A stretch of 64,000 nt of DNA from an uncultured Vampirovibrio sp. (GCA_910583875.1 CAJTXT010000001.1:186001-250000); one strand, 5' to 3'. Counted from the first letter of the stretch, positions 13,753 through 22,839 are shown. Notes: generated from the sequence alone by a model not told the origin. Made by a program: numbers and translations.

Positions 13753-16581
13753 ATGAACGATAAGATTGTTATAAGAAAAGCTAATCAGCATAATTTAAAA
13801 AATGTAAGCTTGGAACTGCCGAAAAATGAATTAATAGTTTTTACTGGAATATCAGGCTCGGGCAAAAGTTCACTTGCATTTGATACGATATTTGCAGAAG
13901 GTCAAAGACGTTATGTAGAAAGTCTTTCCAATTATGCACGACAATTCTTAGGGCAAATGGATAAACCCGATGTTGAAAGCATAGAAGGATTATCACCTGC
14001 TATTTCTATCGACCAAAAATCCACAAGCAATAACCCGCGTTCTACGGTCGGTACAGTTACAGAAATCTACGACTATCTAAGATTGTTGTTTGCAAGAATA
14101 GGGACACCGCATTGTCCGGAATGCTGCTGCGAAATTGCACCTCAATCAATAGATGAAATTGTAGATAAAATATTTTCTTTACCCGAAGGAACAAAAATTC
14201 AGCTTTTAGCACCCATTGTACGCGGAAAAAAAGGTGAATTTATAAATAAAATTGAAGAATTAAAACAAGAAGGTTTTGTAAGAGTCAGAATAGACGGGGA
14301 AATCTATAATCTGGATGAAGACGAAATTACTTTAAATAAAACACAAAAGCATACAATTGAAGTTGTAGTAGATAGAATTGTTATAAAAGAAAGCGCGAAA
14401 TCACGATTAACAGACAGCGCACAAATTGCATTGGAAAAAGCAGATGGACTTTTAATTGTTGACGTCATCGGCGATAAAGAAATGGTATTTTCAGAAAAAC
14501 TTGCCTGTCCAAATTGTAACTTAAGCTTTGAAGAATTAGCGCCAAGAATATTCAGTTTTAACAGTCCATACGGTGCATGCCCGACTTGCGGCGGTTTAGG
14601 CGCACATTATGAAATGGATCCGGATTTATTAATTCCAGATAGAACAAAATCTTTATCACAAGGAGCAATATATCCTTGGGCAAAAACAGGCAACCCGTAT
14701 TATCAAGAAATCTTATCATCAGTTGCAAAACATTTTGGCATTGATATGGATCTACCTTTTGAAAATTTAAGTCAAAAGGAGCAGGGTATTATTTTATACG
14801 GAAGCGGACGAGAAGCTGTAAGTTTAAGATTTAAAGAATTTGGCGGAACAAGATACGTAACTCAAAAACGATCTTTTAGCGGCGTAATTCCTTACTTTAT
14901 GCATAAATACAATGATTCAAACTCTGATGAAGTAAGAGATTCAATACAGGAATATATGTCACAAATCCCTTGCAACGATTGTAAAGGCGCAAGGTTAAAA
15001 CCATTTTCATTAGCCGTAACAATAGCAGGAAAGAATATTCACGAAGTATGCTTACTTTCTATAAAAGATGCTTATAAATTCTTTTCAGATTTATTTTTAG
15101 AACTTGATGATTATAAACTTACAATTGCAAAACAAATTCTTGAAGAAATACGAGCAAGACTCAAGTTTATGCTTGATGTAGGTTTGAGTTATTTGAATCT
15201 AGCACGTATGGCAGGTACATTATCAGGCGGAGAAGCACAGAGAATAAGACTTGCAACACAAATCGGAAGCGGGCTTTCAGGTGTTTTATATGTATTAGAT
15301 GAACCCTCAATCGGCTTGCACCAATATAATAACGATATGCTTATAAAAACTCTTGTCAGATTACGAAATTTAGGAAACACGTTAATTGTTGTTGAACACG
15401 ACGAAGATACAATAAGAAGCGCAGACCACATTGTCGATATCGGCTTATACGCAGGTGTAAACGGCGGAAAAGTCATAGCACAAGGAACTCTTGACGATAT
15501 TATAAAAGCAAAAAAATCTTTGACAGGACAGTATTTGAGCGGGGAAAGAGTTATTCCTATTCCAAAACAAAGACGAGAAGGAAACGGAAATTATTTAGAA
15601 ATTTTTAACGCCCATAAAAATAATCTAAAAAATATTGATGTAAAAATTCCATTGGGAAAAGTTGTTGCACTAACAGGTATTTCTGGCAGCGGAAAATCTA
15701 CTTTAATGAATGATTTGCTCTATCAATATTCCTTACACAAATTAAACAGTAATAAGCCAAAACCGCAAGGAATAGATAGAATTGACGGCTTTGAAAATAT
15801 CGATAAAGTTATTTGTATAGACCAATCACCAATAGGAAGAACACCTCGTTCAAACCCTGCAACATATACAGATGTATTTACACATATAAGAGAATTATTC
15901 GCACAAACGCCCGAAGCAAAAATGCGCGGTTATAAACCAGGCAGATTTAGCTTTAATGTAAAGGGCGGAAGATGCGAAGCTTGTAAGGGCGATGGTTTAA
16001 CCAAAATTGAAATGAATTTCTTATCTGACGTTTATATAAAATGTAATATTTGTAAAGGTCAGCGCTATAATAGAGAAACGCTTGAAGTTAAATATAAAGG
16101 CAAAAATATCTCAGAAGTTCTTGAAATGAGCATAGCTGAAGCTTTGGAATTTTTTGAACATATTCCTAAAATTAAAACCAGATTACAAACCTTAAATGAT
16201 GTAGGTTTAGGCTATATGAAACTGGGGCAAAGTGCAACAACTCTATCAGGCGGAGAAGCTCAAAGAATAAAACTTGCAAGCGAATTAAATAAACGTGCAA
16301 CAGGCAAGACCCTTTATTTACTTGATGAACCAACTGTCGGCTTGCATTGGTATGATTTGGATAAATTAATTAAGATTATTAATAAACTTGCAGACGCTGG
16401 AAATACAATCTTAATTATTGAACATAACCTAGATTTAATAAAAACAGTAGACCATATTATAGACCTTGGACCAATGGGTGGCGATGAAGGCGGAACAATA
16501 GTAACACAAGGAACTCCCGAAGAAGTTGCAAATTGCAAAGAGTCCTATACAGGGCAGTATTTAAAGAAAATGTTGCGATAA
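13753..16581 (+). CDS. uvrA: excinuclease ABC subunit A
   Basis: DNA damage recognition ATPase of nucleotide excision repair, 942 aa as usual. The first ABC module has Walker A GISGSGKSSLAFDT at about residue 32 and ABC signature LSGGEAQRIRL near 495. The second has GISGSGKSTLMNDL near 645 and LSGGEAQRIKLASEL near 835. Zinc-finger cysteines are visible in CPECCCEI, in CPNCNLSF...CPTCGG, and in CEACKGDG...CNICKGQR. The ATG at 13753 has no Shine-Dalgarno. A CATAAT-like -10 ends only 6 bases before it, so the mRNA may be leaderless. Confidence 0.97.
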   Translation: MNDKIVIRKANQHNLKNVSLELPKNELIVFTGISGSGKSSLAFDTIFAEGQRRYVESLSNYARQFLGQMDKPDVESIEGLSPAISIDQKSTSNNPRSTVGTVTEIYDYLRLLFARIGTPHCPECCCEIAPQSIDEIVDKIFSLPEGTKIQLLAPIVRGKKGEFINKIEELKQEGFVRVRIDGEIYNLDEDEITLNKTQKHTIEVVVDRIVIKESAKSRLTDSAQIALEKADGLLIVDVIGDKEMVFSEKLACPNCNLSFEELAPRIFSFNSPYGACPTCGGLGAHYEMDPDLLIPDRTKSLSQGAIYPWAKTGNPYYQEILSSVAKHFGIDMDLPFENLSQKEQGIILYGSGREAVSLRFKEFGGTRYVTQKRSFSGVIPYFMHKYNDSNSDEVRDSIQEYMSQIPCNDCKGARLKPFSLAVTIAGKNIHEVCLLSIKDAYKFFSDLFLELDDYKLTIAKQILEEIRARLKFMLDVGLSYLNLARMAGTLSGGEAQRIRLATQIGSGLSGVLYVLDEPSIGLHQYNNDMLIKTLVRLRNLGNTLIVVEHDEDTIRSADHIVDIGLYAGVNGGKVIAQGTLDDIIKAKKSLTGQYLSGERVIPIPKQRREGNGNYLEIFNAHKNNLKNIDVKIPLGKVVALTGISGSGKSTLMNDLLYQYSLHKLNSNKPKPQGIDRIDGFENIDKVICIDQSPIGRTPRSNPATYTDVFTHIRELFAQTPEAKMRGYKPGRFSFNVKGGRCEACKGDGLTKIEMNFLSDVYIKCNICKGQRYNRETLEVKYKGKNISEVLEMSIAEALEFFEHIPKIKTRLQTLNDVGLGYMKLGQSATTLSGGEAQRIKLASELNKRATGKTLYLLDEPTVGLHWYDLDKLIKIINKLADAGNTILIIEHNLDLIKTVDHIIDLGPMGGDEGGTIVTQGTPEEVANCKESYTGQYLKKMLR

Positions 16582-16607
16582 TAAATTTAGAATAAAACAT
16601 AAAAAAA

Positions 16608-16835
16608 TTATTTTGCTTCAAAATCAAATAAAACTTGTTCTGAAATATTTAACTCATTGCATATTCTAAAAAGTAGATTCAGACTTATACCTCTTTTACA
16701 AGTTTCAATTTTAGCTAAATGTTCACGAGAACTATCAATCATCTCGGCTAAAGCATTTTGAGATAAGTTTTTTAACATCCTTTGCTTGGCAATATTTCTG
16801 CCTAGTAATTTTAATTTATCGTGTTCCGTAAGCAT
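16608..16835 (-). CDS. XRE-family transcriptional regulator
   Basis: A 75-residue single-domain regulator. The helix-turn-helix spans about residues 11-66 (IAKQRMLKNLSQNALAEMIDSSREHLAKIETCKRGIS), ending in the common VLFDF dimer strand. Its start codon lies 8 bases from a dyad (16843-16863), probably its own operator. It is convergent to uvrA and may relate to the accessory segment that follows (16,840-20,100). Confidence 0.82.
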   Translation of the reverse strand: MLTEHDKLKLLGRNIAKQRMLKNLSQNALAEMIDSSREHLAKIETCKRGISLNLLFRICNELNISEQVLFDFEAK

Positions 16836-16842
16836 ACTATTA

Positions 16843-16863
16843 TTGTGAATTATTTGTTCACAA
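16843..16863 (-). promoter_or_regulatory. dyad, probable operator of the XRE gene
   Basis: The perfect arms TTGTGAA/TTCACAA are separated by 7 bases immediately upstream of the XRE start, in the position of a -10 region or early leader, as expected for autorepression. The region between it and 17052 holds only a small CGAAATC/GATTTCG hairpin (16961-16977). Confidence 0.45.
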
Positions 16864-17052
16864 TTGTCTGTAGCCTATATGAGAACTTCTTGAATTTTAT
16901 TAAATATTCAATTAATTATAACAATGTACCTGTCACCCAAAACTTGTTTGCCTGCTTTTTACGAAATCTATGATTTCGAGAAAAATGCCTAATCTGTAGG
17001 TTGGGTTTTAACCAAACATCAAGTAACAATTATAAAACATCAAAATAATATA

Positions 17053-17817
17053 TTATTCTAAATTTGTTTCATAAGTCATATTATATTGTTTTGCAACATC
17101 ACGACAAAATTCGTGACGAACATGCACACCTTCTTCTGAATTCAAAAATTCTTGAACTAACGGATAATTTTCAACAATAGTATTATGTTTTTTATCATAT
17201 TTATGAGGATTACTCATTAACTGAAAATACATCATTTGCTCTAACTTATCTTCATCAGAAGATATATCAAGCTGAGACATAATTCTTTTTGCATCTTCAT
17301 CAGTAGTTGAAGCTTTGGGCTTACATATATTCGTTTCAAGATAATCCTTAAACATATCAATTAAATCAGAGTCTGTAAACTCATAATCAATACCTAAACT
17401 ATCAAGAGCTTTTAAACAAAGCTGCTGCTCTAATTCAAAATATAATGTTCTATAATCCTTTTCACTTTTAAACGACTCATTTTTTATTAAACGAGAGAAT
17501 TTTTCATCAACAGTAATAGCTTCATCTAATATAACATCAGTAGCAAGTAAACTTGCAATATCACCGCTGGATAATGGTAACAGAACAGGATGTCCATGCA
17601 TTAAAACAGAATTTTTAACAACTTTGCGTGAATCAATTGAACACGCACCTTCTGTTCCTTTATTCTCATCCATAATTGTACCATCTGGAGCAATTGTAAA
17701 ACTATATTCAAGATTTTCTTGTTTTAATACATCAATAATTTTTGCTTTAGCATCAACTTTTGCTTTGTCTAAAGGAGCAGGTAGCAGGTAGGGTGCAAAA
17801 AGGAACGTTTGCACCAA
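17053..17817 (-). CDS. 5'-truncated duplicate of the 19232-20086 gene, probable pseudogene
   Basis: From about residue 16 (LDKAKVDAKAKIID) to the end this 254-residue frame is nearly the same as the protein encoded at 19232-20086, except for a seven-residue gap (KLEQ against KLEESRKQLEQ) and scattered substitutions. Its first 15 residues (MVQTFLFAPYLLPA) are not homologous: they are translated from the 30-bp inverted repeat of the transposase remnant next door. The true N-terminus, including the ISFMGHVNPIS start, has been lost. The JAMM-like HGHP...SSGD motif is kept. It has no proper start signals, so it is best seen as a decaying copy. Confidence 0.6.
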   Translation of the reverse strand: MVQTFLFAPYLLPAPLDKAKVDAKAKIIDVLKQENLEYSFTIAPDGTIMDENKGTEGACSIDSRKVVKNSVLMHGHPVLLPLSSGDIASLLATDVILDEAITVDEKFSRLIKNESFKSEKDYRTLYFELEQQLCLKALDSLGIDYEFTDSDLIDMFKDYLETNICKPKASTTDEDAKRIMSQLDISSDEDKLEQMMYFQLMSNPHKYDKKHNTIVENYPLVQEFLNSEEGVHVRHEFCRDVAKQYNMTYETNLE

Positions 17818-18047
17818 TAAAATCTATTCAAACTCAACTTCATTTATTCCATTTGTATCTTCAAAATTACACCAATTATCATCGTAATATCCTAATTTGA
17901 CAAATTTGTTGAAACTCGAATACTTCTAATTCTTTGATTTTTACATATCCGTGCTTAATCAGGTTACAATGTATATAATCTAAATGTTTGTATAAATCAT
18001 TTTCATCTAGTTTTATTTTGGTGCAAACGTTCCTTTTTGCACCCTAC
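17788..18047. mobile_element. REP/transposase remnant flanked by 30-bp inverted repeats
   Basis: 17788-17817 and 18018-18047 are perfect 30-bp inverted repeats, each with an internal GGTGCAAA/TTTGCACC dyad. Between them lies a broken C-terminal piece of a REP-associated tyrosine transposase. The layout (palindromes in opposite orientation around a Y1 transposase) is that of RAYT elements reduced to a MITE-like relic. A degenerate relative of the palindrome (GTGCAA/TTGCAC) is at 19180-19201. Confidence 0.65.
17824..18016 (-). pseudogene. C-terminal remnant of a REP-associated (Y1) transposase
   Basis: On the minus strand one frame gives KLDENDLYKHLDYIHCNLIK followed by HGYVKIKELEVFEF. After a one-base shift the next frame gives NKFVKLGYYDDNWCNFED and ends in a Glu-rich tail and TAG at 17824. 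The HLDYIHxNxxKHGxV block and the KLGYYDxNW(C) tail are typical for the ends of REP-associated tyrosine transposases. The N-terminal part with HUH and catalytic Tyr is missing and the frame is broken, so it is inactive. Confidence 0.65.
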
Positions 18048-18226
18048 ATACTAAGAGAAAGAAAATAATAAAAATTGGTAAAATTTGTTAAATTATGAAG
18101 TGAACAAAACCTACAAGCTCAGCATATTTAAAATTTAAAAAAAATAGCAAATTTATAATTTTTTATTATGCATTAGGTGTATATAAATATATTGATTATT
18201 ATATTTATTTGATATAATATTATGCA

Positions 18227-19162
18227 ATGAAGTTTGTCAAAATCTTTTTTATAAATTTTGTTATTATAGTCATATTATTAGTTATTTTAGATTTTATTTT
18301 ATTTGAACACGAAAAAAAGAAATACTTATATGAGTGTAGCCATTCTGCAGGTATATTTAACCCTAATGATGTTACACATTTTGCTCGCGAAGTAAGAGAA
18401 TCAGATGTTTATATAGAAAAAAATCGAAGTTTTGTTTCAAATAAATTTAAGAATAAATCAATAATGCTTATTGGCTGTTCATATACTTATGGTACCGGAT
18501 TAGAAAAAAATCAAACTTTTGCTTATTATTTGGCAAAGGAAACAGAAAAAAATATATACAATTTAGGCATTCCTGGCGGTAGCCCATATAATTTACTTTA
18601 TTTAATACAACAACAAAATTTTAAAAATGAATATCAAAATGTAAATTTGATTATATATACATATATTGGTGATCATATTAACAGATTAAATCAATATTTA
18701 AAATGTGAGATTTTTAGTCCTTATTGTAATCTTCGTTTAAAAAAAAGTAAAAAATCGGGAAAATATATTAAAGCATCTGAATGGTATAGATATCCTTCTC
18801 GATTTTTTCTATTTCGAATGTTATTAAAATATATAACTGATTACAAAAACCAAGCTAAATTCTACGATAAAAATACTACTGAATTTGCTAATATTATTAA
18901 TGAAATAAATAAAAATTTGAAGAATTACTATCCAAATTCAAAATTTATTTTCTTAGTATATTATCCTGAAGATAAGCAAGAATGGATGTTTAATAAGCTA
19001 GATAATGATATTAAAATTATTTCAACAGATGAAATTGCAAATATAAATTTGTCTGATAAGATATATACTCATGATGGTGATCCCCATCCGTCGGAACAAG
19101 TTTGGCAAGAATTTATTCCCAATCTAGTGTCGTATTTAATACAAAATCAATATTTAAGATAG
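18227..19162 (+). CDS. SGNH/GDSL-hydrolase-like membrane-anchored protein
   Basis: A 311-residue protein with an N-terminal membrane anchor (about residues 4-26). The SGNH block I is seen as MLIGCSYTYGTGL (Ser near residue 87), a block II-like NLGIPGGSPYN near 112, and block V as DGDPHPSEQVW near the end (Asp and His of the triad). Such proteins deacylate or modify surface glycans. The gene lies alone between the two copies of a duplicated gene, in a particularly AT-rich stretch with simple A/T runs upstream, so it may have arrived with the duplication. No Shine-Dalgarno is visible. Confidence 0.6.
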   Translation: MKFVKIFFINFVIIVILLVILDFILFEHEKKKYLYECSHSAGIFNPNDVTHFAREVRESDVYIEKNRSFVSNKFKNKSIMLIGCSYTYGTGLEKNQTFAYYLAKETEKNIYNLGIPGGSPYNLLYLIQQQNFKNEYQNVNLIIYTYIGDHINRLNQYLKCEIFSPYCNLRLKKSKKSGKYIKASEWYRYPSRFFLFRMLLKYITDYKNQAKFYDKNTTEFANIINEINKNLKNYYPNSKFIFLVYYPEDKQEWMFNKLDNDIKIISTDEIANINLSDKIYTHDGDPHPSEQVWQEFIPNLVSYLIQNQYLR

Positions 19163-19231
19163 GTACAATAGTTTGTATGGTGCAAAAAATAACAATTGCA
19201 CAAAAACAATTATAAAACATTAAAATAATTA

Positions 19232-20086
19232 TTATTCTAAATTTGTTTCATAAGTCATATTATACTGTTGAGCAACATCCCTGCAAAATTCATGACGAAC
19301 TTTTACACCCTCCGCAGAATTCAAAAACTCTTGAACTAACGGATAATTTTCAACAATAGTATTATGTTTTTTATCATATTTATGAGGATTACTCATTAAC
19401 TGAAAATACATCATCTGCTCTAATTGCTTACGAGACTCCTCTAACTTATCATCATCACAAGATATGTCAAGCTGAGCCATAATTCTTTTCGCATCTTCAT
19501 CAGTAGTTGAAGCTTTGGGCTTACACATATTCGTTTCAAGATAATCTTTAAACATATCTATCAAATCAGCTTCTCTAAATTGATAATCTATGCCCAAATT
19601 ATCAAGAGCTTTTAAACAAAGTTGCTGCTCTAATTCAAAATATAAATCTCTATAATCTTTATCAATTTTATATGATTCATTTTTAATCAAACGAGAATAC
19701 TTCCCGTCAACAGTAATAGCTTCGTCTGATATAGCGTCAGTAGCAAGTAAACTTGCAATATCACCGCTGGATAACGGCAAAGGAACAGGATGACCGTGCA
19801 TTAAAACAGAATTTTTAACAACTTTTCGTGAATCAATCGAACACGCACCTTCTGTTCCTTTATTCTCATCCATAATTGTACCATCTGGAGCAATTGTAAA
19901 ACTATATTCAAGATTTTCTTGTTTTAATACATCAATAATTTTTGCTTTAGCATCAGCTTTTGCTTTGTCTAAAGGAGAACTTGAGCGTACAAAACAGTCA
20001 TCCCCGCTTGTTTTTATTGGTGCTTGCACACCTGTAGTCTTAGAAATCGGGTTAACATGTCCCATAAAACTGATACTGTTAAGCAT
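19232..20086 (-). CDS. lineage-specific protein with a JAMM/MPN-like motif
   Basis: A 284-residue protein of unknown function. It opens MLNSISFMGHVNPISKTTG, an N-terminal style I associate with Gastranaerophilales proteins (recollection, not proof). Residues about 45-160 resemble a small JAB/MPN metalloprotease-like domain: after a strand (EYSFTIAPDGTI) comes VLMHGHPVPLPLSSGD, matching HxHP-x5-S-x2-D zinc-site wording of JAMM-like phage and toxin domains, with upstream Glu residues as candidates for the catalytic acid. The C-terminal half is helical with EFLNSAEGVKVRHEF. AGGAA-type purines precede the ATG. A truncated copy is at 17053-17817. Confidence 0.5.
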   Translation of the reverse strand: MLNSISFMGHVNPISKTTGVQAPIKTSGDDCFVRSSSPLDKAKADAKAKIIDVLKQENLEYSFTIAPDGTIMDENKGTEGACSIDSRKVVKNSVLMHGHPVPLPLSSGDIASLLATDAISDEAITVDGKYSRLIKNESYKIDKDYRDLYFELEQQLCLKALDNLGIDYQFREADLIDMFKDYLETNMCKPKASTTDEDAKRIMAQLDISCDDDKLEESRKQLEQMMYFQLMSNPHKYDKKHNTIVENYPLVQEFLNSAEGVKVRHEFCRDVAQQYNMTYETNLE

Positions 20087-20187
20087 ATATTTTCCTTCCC
20101 ATATATATAATTAACGATTTTCTATTGAATAAATGAATACAAAAACTAATGATGTAACAAAAAAGTTACTAAAAAGTGACATAAAAA

Positions 20188-20205
20188 AAGAGCCTTACGG
20201 CTCTT
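20188..20205 (-). terminator. terminator of tRNA-Glu
   Basis: Stem AAGAGCC/GGCTCTT with a 4-nt loop and, on the minus strand, a run of T, immediately after the tRNA 3' end. Confidence 0.85.
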
Positions 20206-20209
20206 AAAA

Positions 20210-20285
20210 TGGTACTCCCAAGGGGATTTGAACCCCTGTCGCATCCGTGAAAGGGATGTGTCCTAGGCCTCTAGACGATGGGAGC
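20210..20285 (-). tRNA. tRNA-Glu (UUC)
   Basis: A 76-nt cloverleaf on the minus strand. The acceptor GCTCCCA pairs with TGGGAGT (one G-U at the end), followed by A73 and an encoded CCA. The anticodon loop CCTTTCACG gives UUC. The T arm is AGGGG-TTCAAAT-CCCCT and the D arm contains CTAGAGGCCTAGGACA as in other bacterial tRNA-Glu. Confidence 0.96.
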
Positions 20286-20300
20286 CTATCGACAATTATT

Positions 20301-20329
20301 AGTTTATCTAAAGCATACTTTATAGTCAA
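20301..20329 (-). promoter_or_regulatory. promoter of tRNA-Glu
   Basis: On the minus strand TTGACT (20329-20324), 17 bases, TAAACT (20306-20301), 16 bases before the tRNA 5' end. Confidence 0.65.
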
Positions 20330-20340
20330 GTGTTTTTTTT

Positions 20341-20376
20341 ATTTTCTATAAATTTTTTATTTTCTATAAATTTTTT
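20341..20376. repeat. tandem 18-bp repeat, two copies
   Basis: The unit ATTTTCTATAAATTTTTT occurs twice head to tail and begins a third time. It lies between the tRNA promoter and the sigma factor gene. Apart from this repeat, the tRNA and its signals, the 20087-20502 interval shows nothing coding. Confidence 0.8.
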
Positions 20377-20502
20377 ATTTTATAATATTTATTTTCGTAT
20401 TTTCAAATTGTATACCTAATTGTTTAAACCGATTAGGTCATAGTCCTTCACGCTTGTTTTAATTATCTATTAAATATACTTAATTTTATAGAGGGATATT
20501 GA

Positions 20503-21111
20503 TTGAAAGGATTGTCAAAACGCAAATATAAAGATATGAATTTGTACGATTTGATTTGCAGCGCACAAGAAGATGACTATGATGCCATAGAAGAACTTAT
20601 CAAACGCGAACAAAAAAATATCTATGCTTCATTTTGTTATCTCGGCGCTTGCAGAGAAACAATTTCAGACTTGACACAAGAAGCATTATTTAGAATGTCA
20701 AAAAATATCAAGACACTAAAAAATCCTAAATTTTTTAAATCTTGGCTTGGGCAGATTATTACAAATTTGTTTTACGACGAATTAAGAAAAAAACAAAGAG
20801 TTCCGGAAGCTGTTTCTATTGATTCATATTGGGCAAATGATGAAGATAATGATAATGCCGTATTAAATATATGCGATAACACCTTAAAACCCGATGAAAA
20901 AACAATGGGTAAAGAACTTACAGGAATAATAAGAGAGATGATATGCAAATTACCGGAACATTTTAGGATTGTAATAATTTTAAGAGAACTTCAAGGCTTA
21001 AGTTATGAAGAAATTGCTAAAATAACTCAGACGAATGTAGGTACAGTAAAATCTCGAATATCAAGAGCCAGAAATAAACTTCAAGAATGCTTAAAACCCT
21101 ACATATCTTAA
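20503..21111 (+). CDS. ECF-type RNA polymerase sigma factor
   Basis: A 202-residue alternative sigma factor. Region 2 runs from about residue 25 to 90 (AIEELIKREQKNIYASFCYL, then DLTQEALFRMSKNIKTLKNP). Region 4 is near the end (LRELQGLSYEEIAKITQTNVGTVKSRISRARNKLQE). The start is TTG at 20503 with GAGGG 7 bases before it. The next gene is its zinc-finger anti-sigma factor, 13 bases downstream, so it is a SigW/RsiW-like pair that is likely to respond to an envelope signal and probably controls its own operon. The regulon is unknown. Confidence 0.9.
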   Translation: MKGLSKRKYKDMNLYDLICSAQEDDYDAIEELIKREQKNIYASFCYLGACRETISDLTQEALFRMSKNIKTLKNPKFFKSWLGQIITNLFYDELRKKQRVPEAVSIDSYWANDEDNDNAVLNICDNTLKPDEKTMGKELTGIIREMICKLPEHFRIVIILRELQGLSYEEIAKITQTNVGTVKSRISRARNKLQECLKPYIS

Positions 21112-21124
21112 AAGGAGACTTAAA

Positions 21125-21802
21125 TTGACAAATCCAGTATGCAAAAAAGTTATATCAATGCTTGCTTTATATATTGAAAATAAACTTGATGAAGCAGATA
21201 GATTGTTTATTGAAAACCATTTTTTAAAATGCAAATCCTGCTACGAAAAATATAAAGAAATGAAAGAAATTATAGATAATCTTCATTTTGAATATGAAAA
21301 ACTTTTAAATGAATTTGAAAAAGTTGAAGCAAATAAAGTATTTAATATAAGAGAATATGAAAATTTTCTTGAAAATATTTCGCCATATATTGATGATGAA
21401 CTTTGTTATGACGACAGTATAAAATTTAGAAGATATCTTTTAAAATCCAAACAAGCAAGAACAGAGCTAGCAAGCGCATACGGTTTAAAAAATAATATAA
21501 GACACTCAATTGCTGTATTTAAAGATAATACAAATGTTAATTTCTCAAAAAAAATTATGAAAAGGTTAAATGAAGAAAATAGAGATTCCTTTGATAATAT
21601 ATATAAACGCGCAGCAATAGTACTTGGTTTTATGATAACTTCATTAATAATATTTTCTATTTACATGGGCTACAGCTATATAAATGAATCTTCAGCAAAA
21701 GAAACTAATCAAAATATTGTAGAAAACACATATTTCCCAAATGATGAAGATTATGTTGAGTTTATCTTTGATGATAAAGAAGCCCTATTAACAGCAAAAT
21801 AA
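21125..21802 (+). CDS. membrane-bound anti-sigma factor with zinc finger
   Basis: A 225-residue partner of the preceding sigma factor. The N-terminal anti-sigma domain has the HxxxCxxC zinc motif in ENHFLKCKSCYEKY at about residues 31-43. A second zf-HC2-like helical region (LENISPYIDDELCYDDSI) follows at about 80-100. One transmembrane helix (about 163-185, AIVLGFMITSLIIFSIYMGY) and a short acidic outer tail follow. The start is TTG at 21125 after AGGAG. The outer domain is small, so signal sensing may rely on a separate protease or partner. Its stop abuts the convergent gene with no intergenic space. Confidence 0.82.
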   Translation: MTNPVCKKVISMLALYIENKLDEADRLFIENHFLKCKSCYEKYKEMKEIIDNLHFEYEKLLNEFEKVEANKVFNIREYENFLENISPYIDDELCYDDSIKFRRYLLKSKQARTELASAYGLKNNIRHSIAVFKDNTNVNFSKKIMKRLNEENRDSFDNIYKRAAIVLGFMITSLIIFSIYMGYSYINESSAKETNQNIVENTYFPNDEDYVEFIFDDKEALLTAK

Positions 21803-22750
21803 CTATAATAAAGAAAAAGCAACTTGTTTGTTATTTTGTACAAATTTTGAAATAATTAAATTTATATTATTTTCTATTTCTTCTTTTGAAATTTCATTAT
21901 TAAAGAAACAATTATATAATTCATTCAACATGTCCGGATAATCATAAGTGTCTCTTCCTTGAATTTTTAACTTTGTAATTCCCATACTTAGAAGTGTTGA
22001 AACAATCTCATCATTCATACAAACAGATTTATATCCGTCTTTCTTTTTTGGACAAATAATATTTAACACATTATTAAATTTATCAGGAGTTATTTTACCG
22101 GTTTCTATTTTTTCATTCATTCTATAATGTAATTTAGCAACGCGACAATCCCAATGGCATTTTTGATTTATTAATACCTCTACACGAGATACATCTTTTA
22201 TTAATTTATCAAGCTTATTAAGATTTTCCATTGTATATTCAGGTCTTAAAACAACAATTTCATATTTATCTAACATTTCATTATAAAATTTTGTTTCATC
22301 AAATCCTGCTTCATGTATTTTTATTGAAGGAACAATAACAGAAGAAACCATATGGGCATCTTTATATCGTGAAGTTATATGTTCATACAACTTATCAGAA
22401 GCCACAATAAAGTGACAACCTTTTTCATAAGCAATATCTAAAAGATTATTACAAAATTCATTATTTAATCTTTCTTTTGTCATTGTTCTGTTTGTAAAAG
22501 GAAATGCAGGTATTAATTTATGCTTATTAACAACTTTATCTAAAATTCTGTTAAGAACACTTAGATTATTTATTGAAGTACAAGATAATCTACCGCCAGA
22601 CCATTCGCTTTTTACTATTCCATAAACATATTTGATAGGATTAATTTCATCTTTTAACAGTTCATTTAAAACCGGAATAAAAATATCATGTACAAACAAA
22701 AAAGGCATAACATATTCTGCATTACAATGCTGCACATATTTTCCAGCCAA
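21803..22750 (-). CDS. TIM-barrel protein, possibly peptidase U32-like
   Basis: A 315-residue cytoplasmic protein. The pattern of repeated strand-helix units and the segment VEVLINQKCHWDCRVAKLHY (about residue 195), with Cys-x3-Cys after a strand, resembles collagenase-like U32 family proteins, some of which act with ubiquinone or tRNA hydroxylation. The C-terminal U32 signature is not clear, so the call is tentative. It starts ATG at 22750 with AAAAAGGAG upstream, and its stop directly abuts the anti-sigma gene in convergent orientation. Confidence 0.4.
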   Translation of the reverse strand: MAGKYVQHCNAEYVMPFLFVHDIFIPVLNELLKDEINPIKYVYGIVKSEWSGGRLSCTSINNLSVLNRILDKVVNKHKLIPAFPFTNRTMTKERLNNEFCNNLLDIAYEKGCHFIVASDKLYEHITSRYKDAHMVSSVIVPSIKIHEAGFDETKFYNEMLDKYEIVVLRPEYTMENLNKLDKLIKDVSRVEVLINQKCHWDCRVAKLHYRMNEKIETGKITPDKFNNVLNIICPKKKDGYKSVCMNDEIVSTLLSMGITKLKIQGRDTYDYPDMLNELYNCFFNNEISKEEIENNINLIISKFVQNNKQVAFSLL

Positions 22751-22839
22751 AATAAATCTCCTTTTTGCTCAATTATAACAAAAAGAATAGGAACATTCAA
22801 ACTTTATTTATCATATAATAAGCAAAAAAGGAGTAATTT

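Noticed and set aside
17788..18047. 30-bp inverted repeats as a second promoter-inversion switch
   Set aside because: The interior is a broken transposase piece, no promoter is seen, and the repeats have REP-type long dyads, not a recombinase core site.
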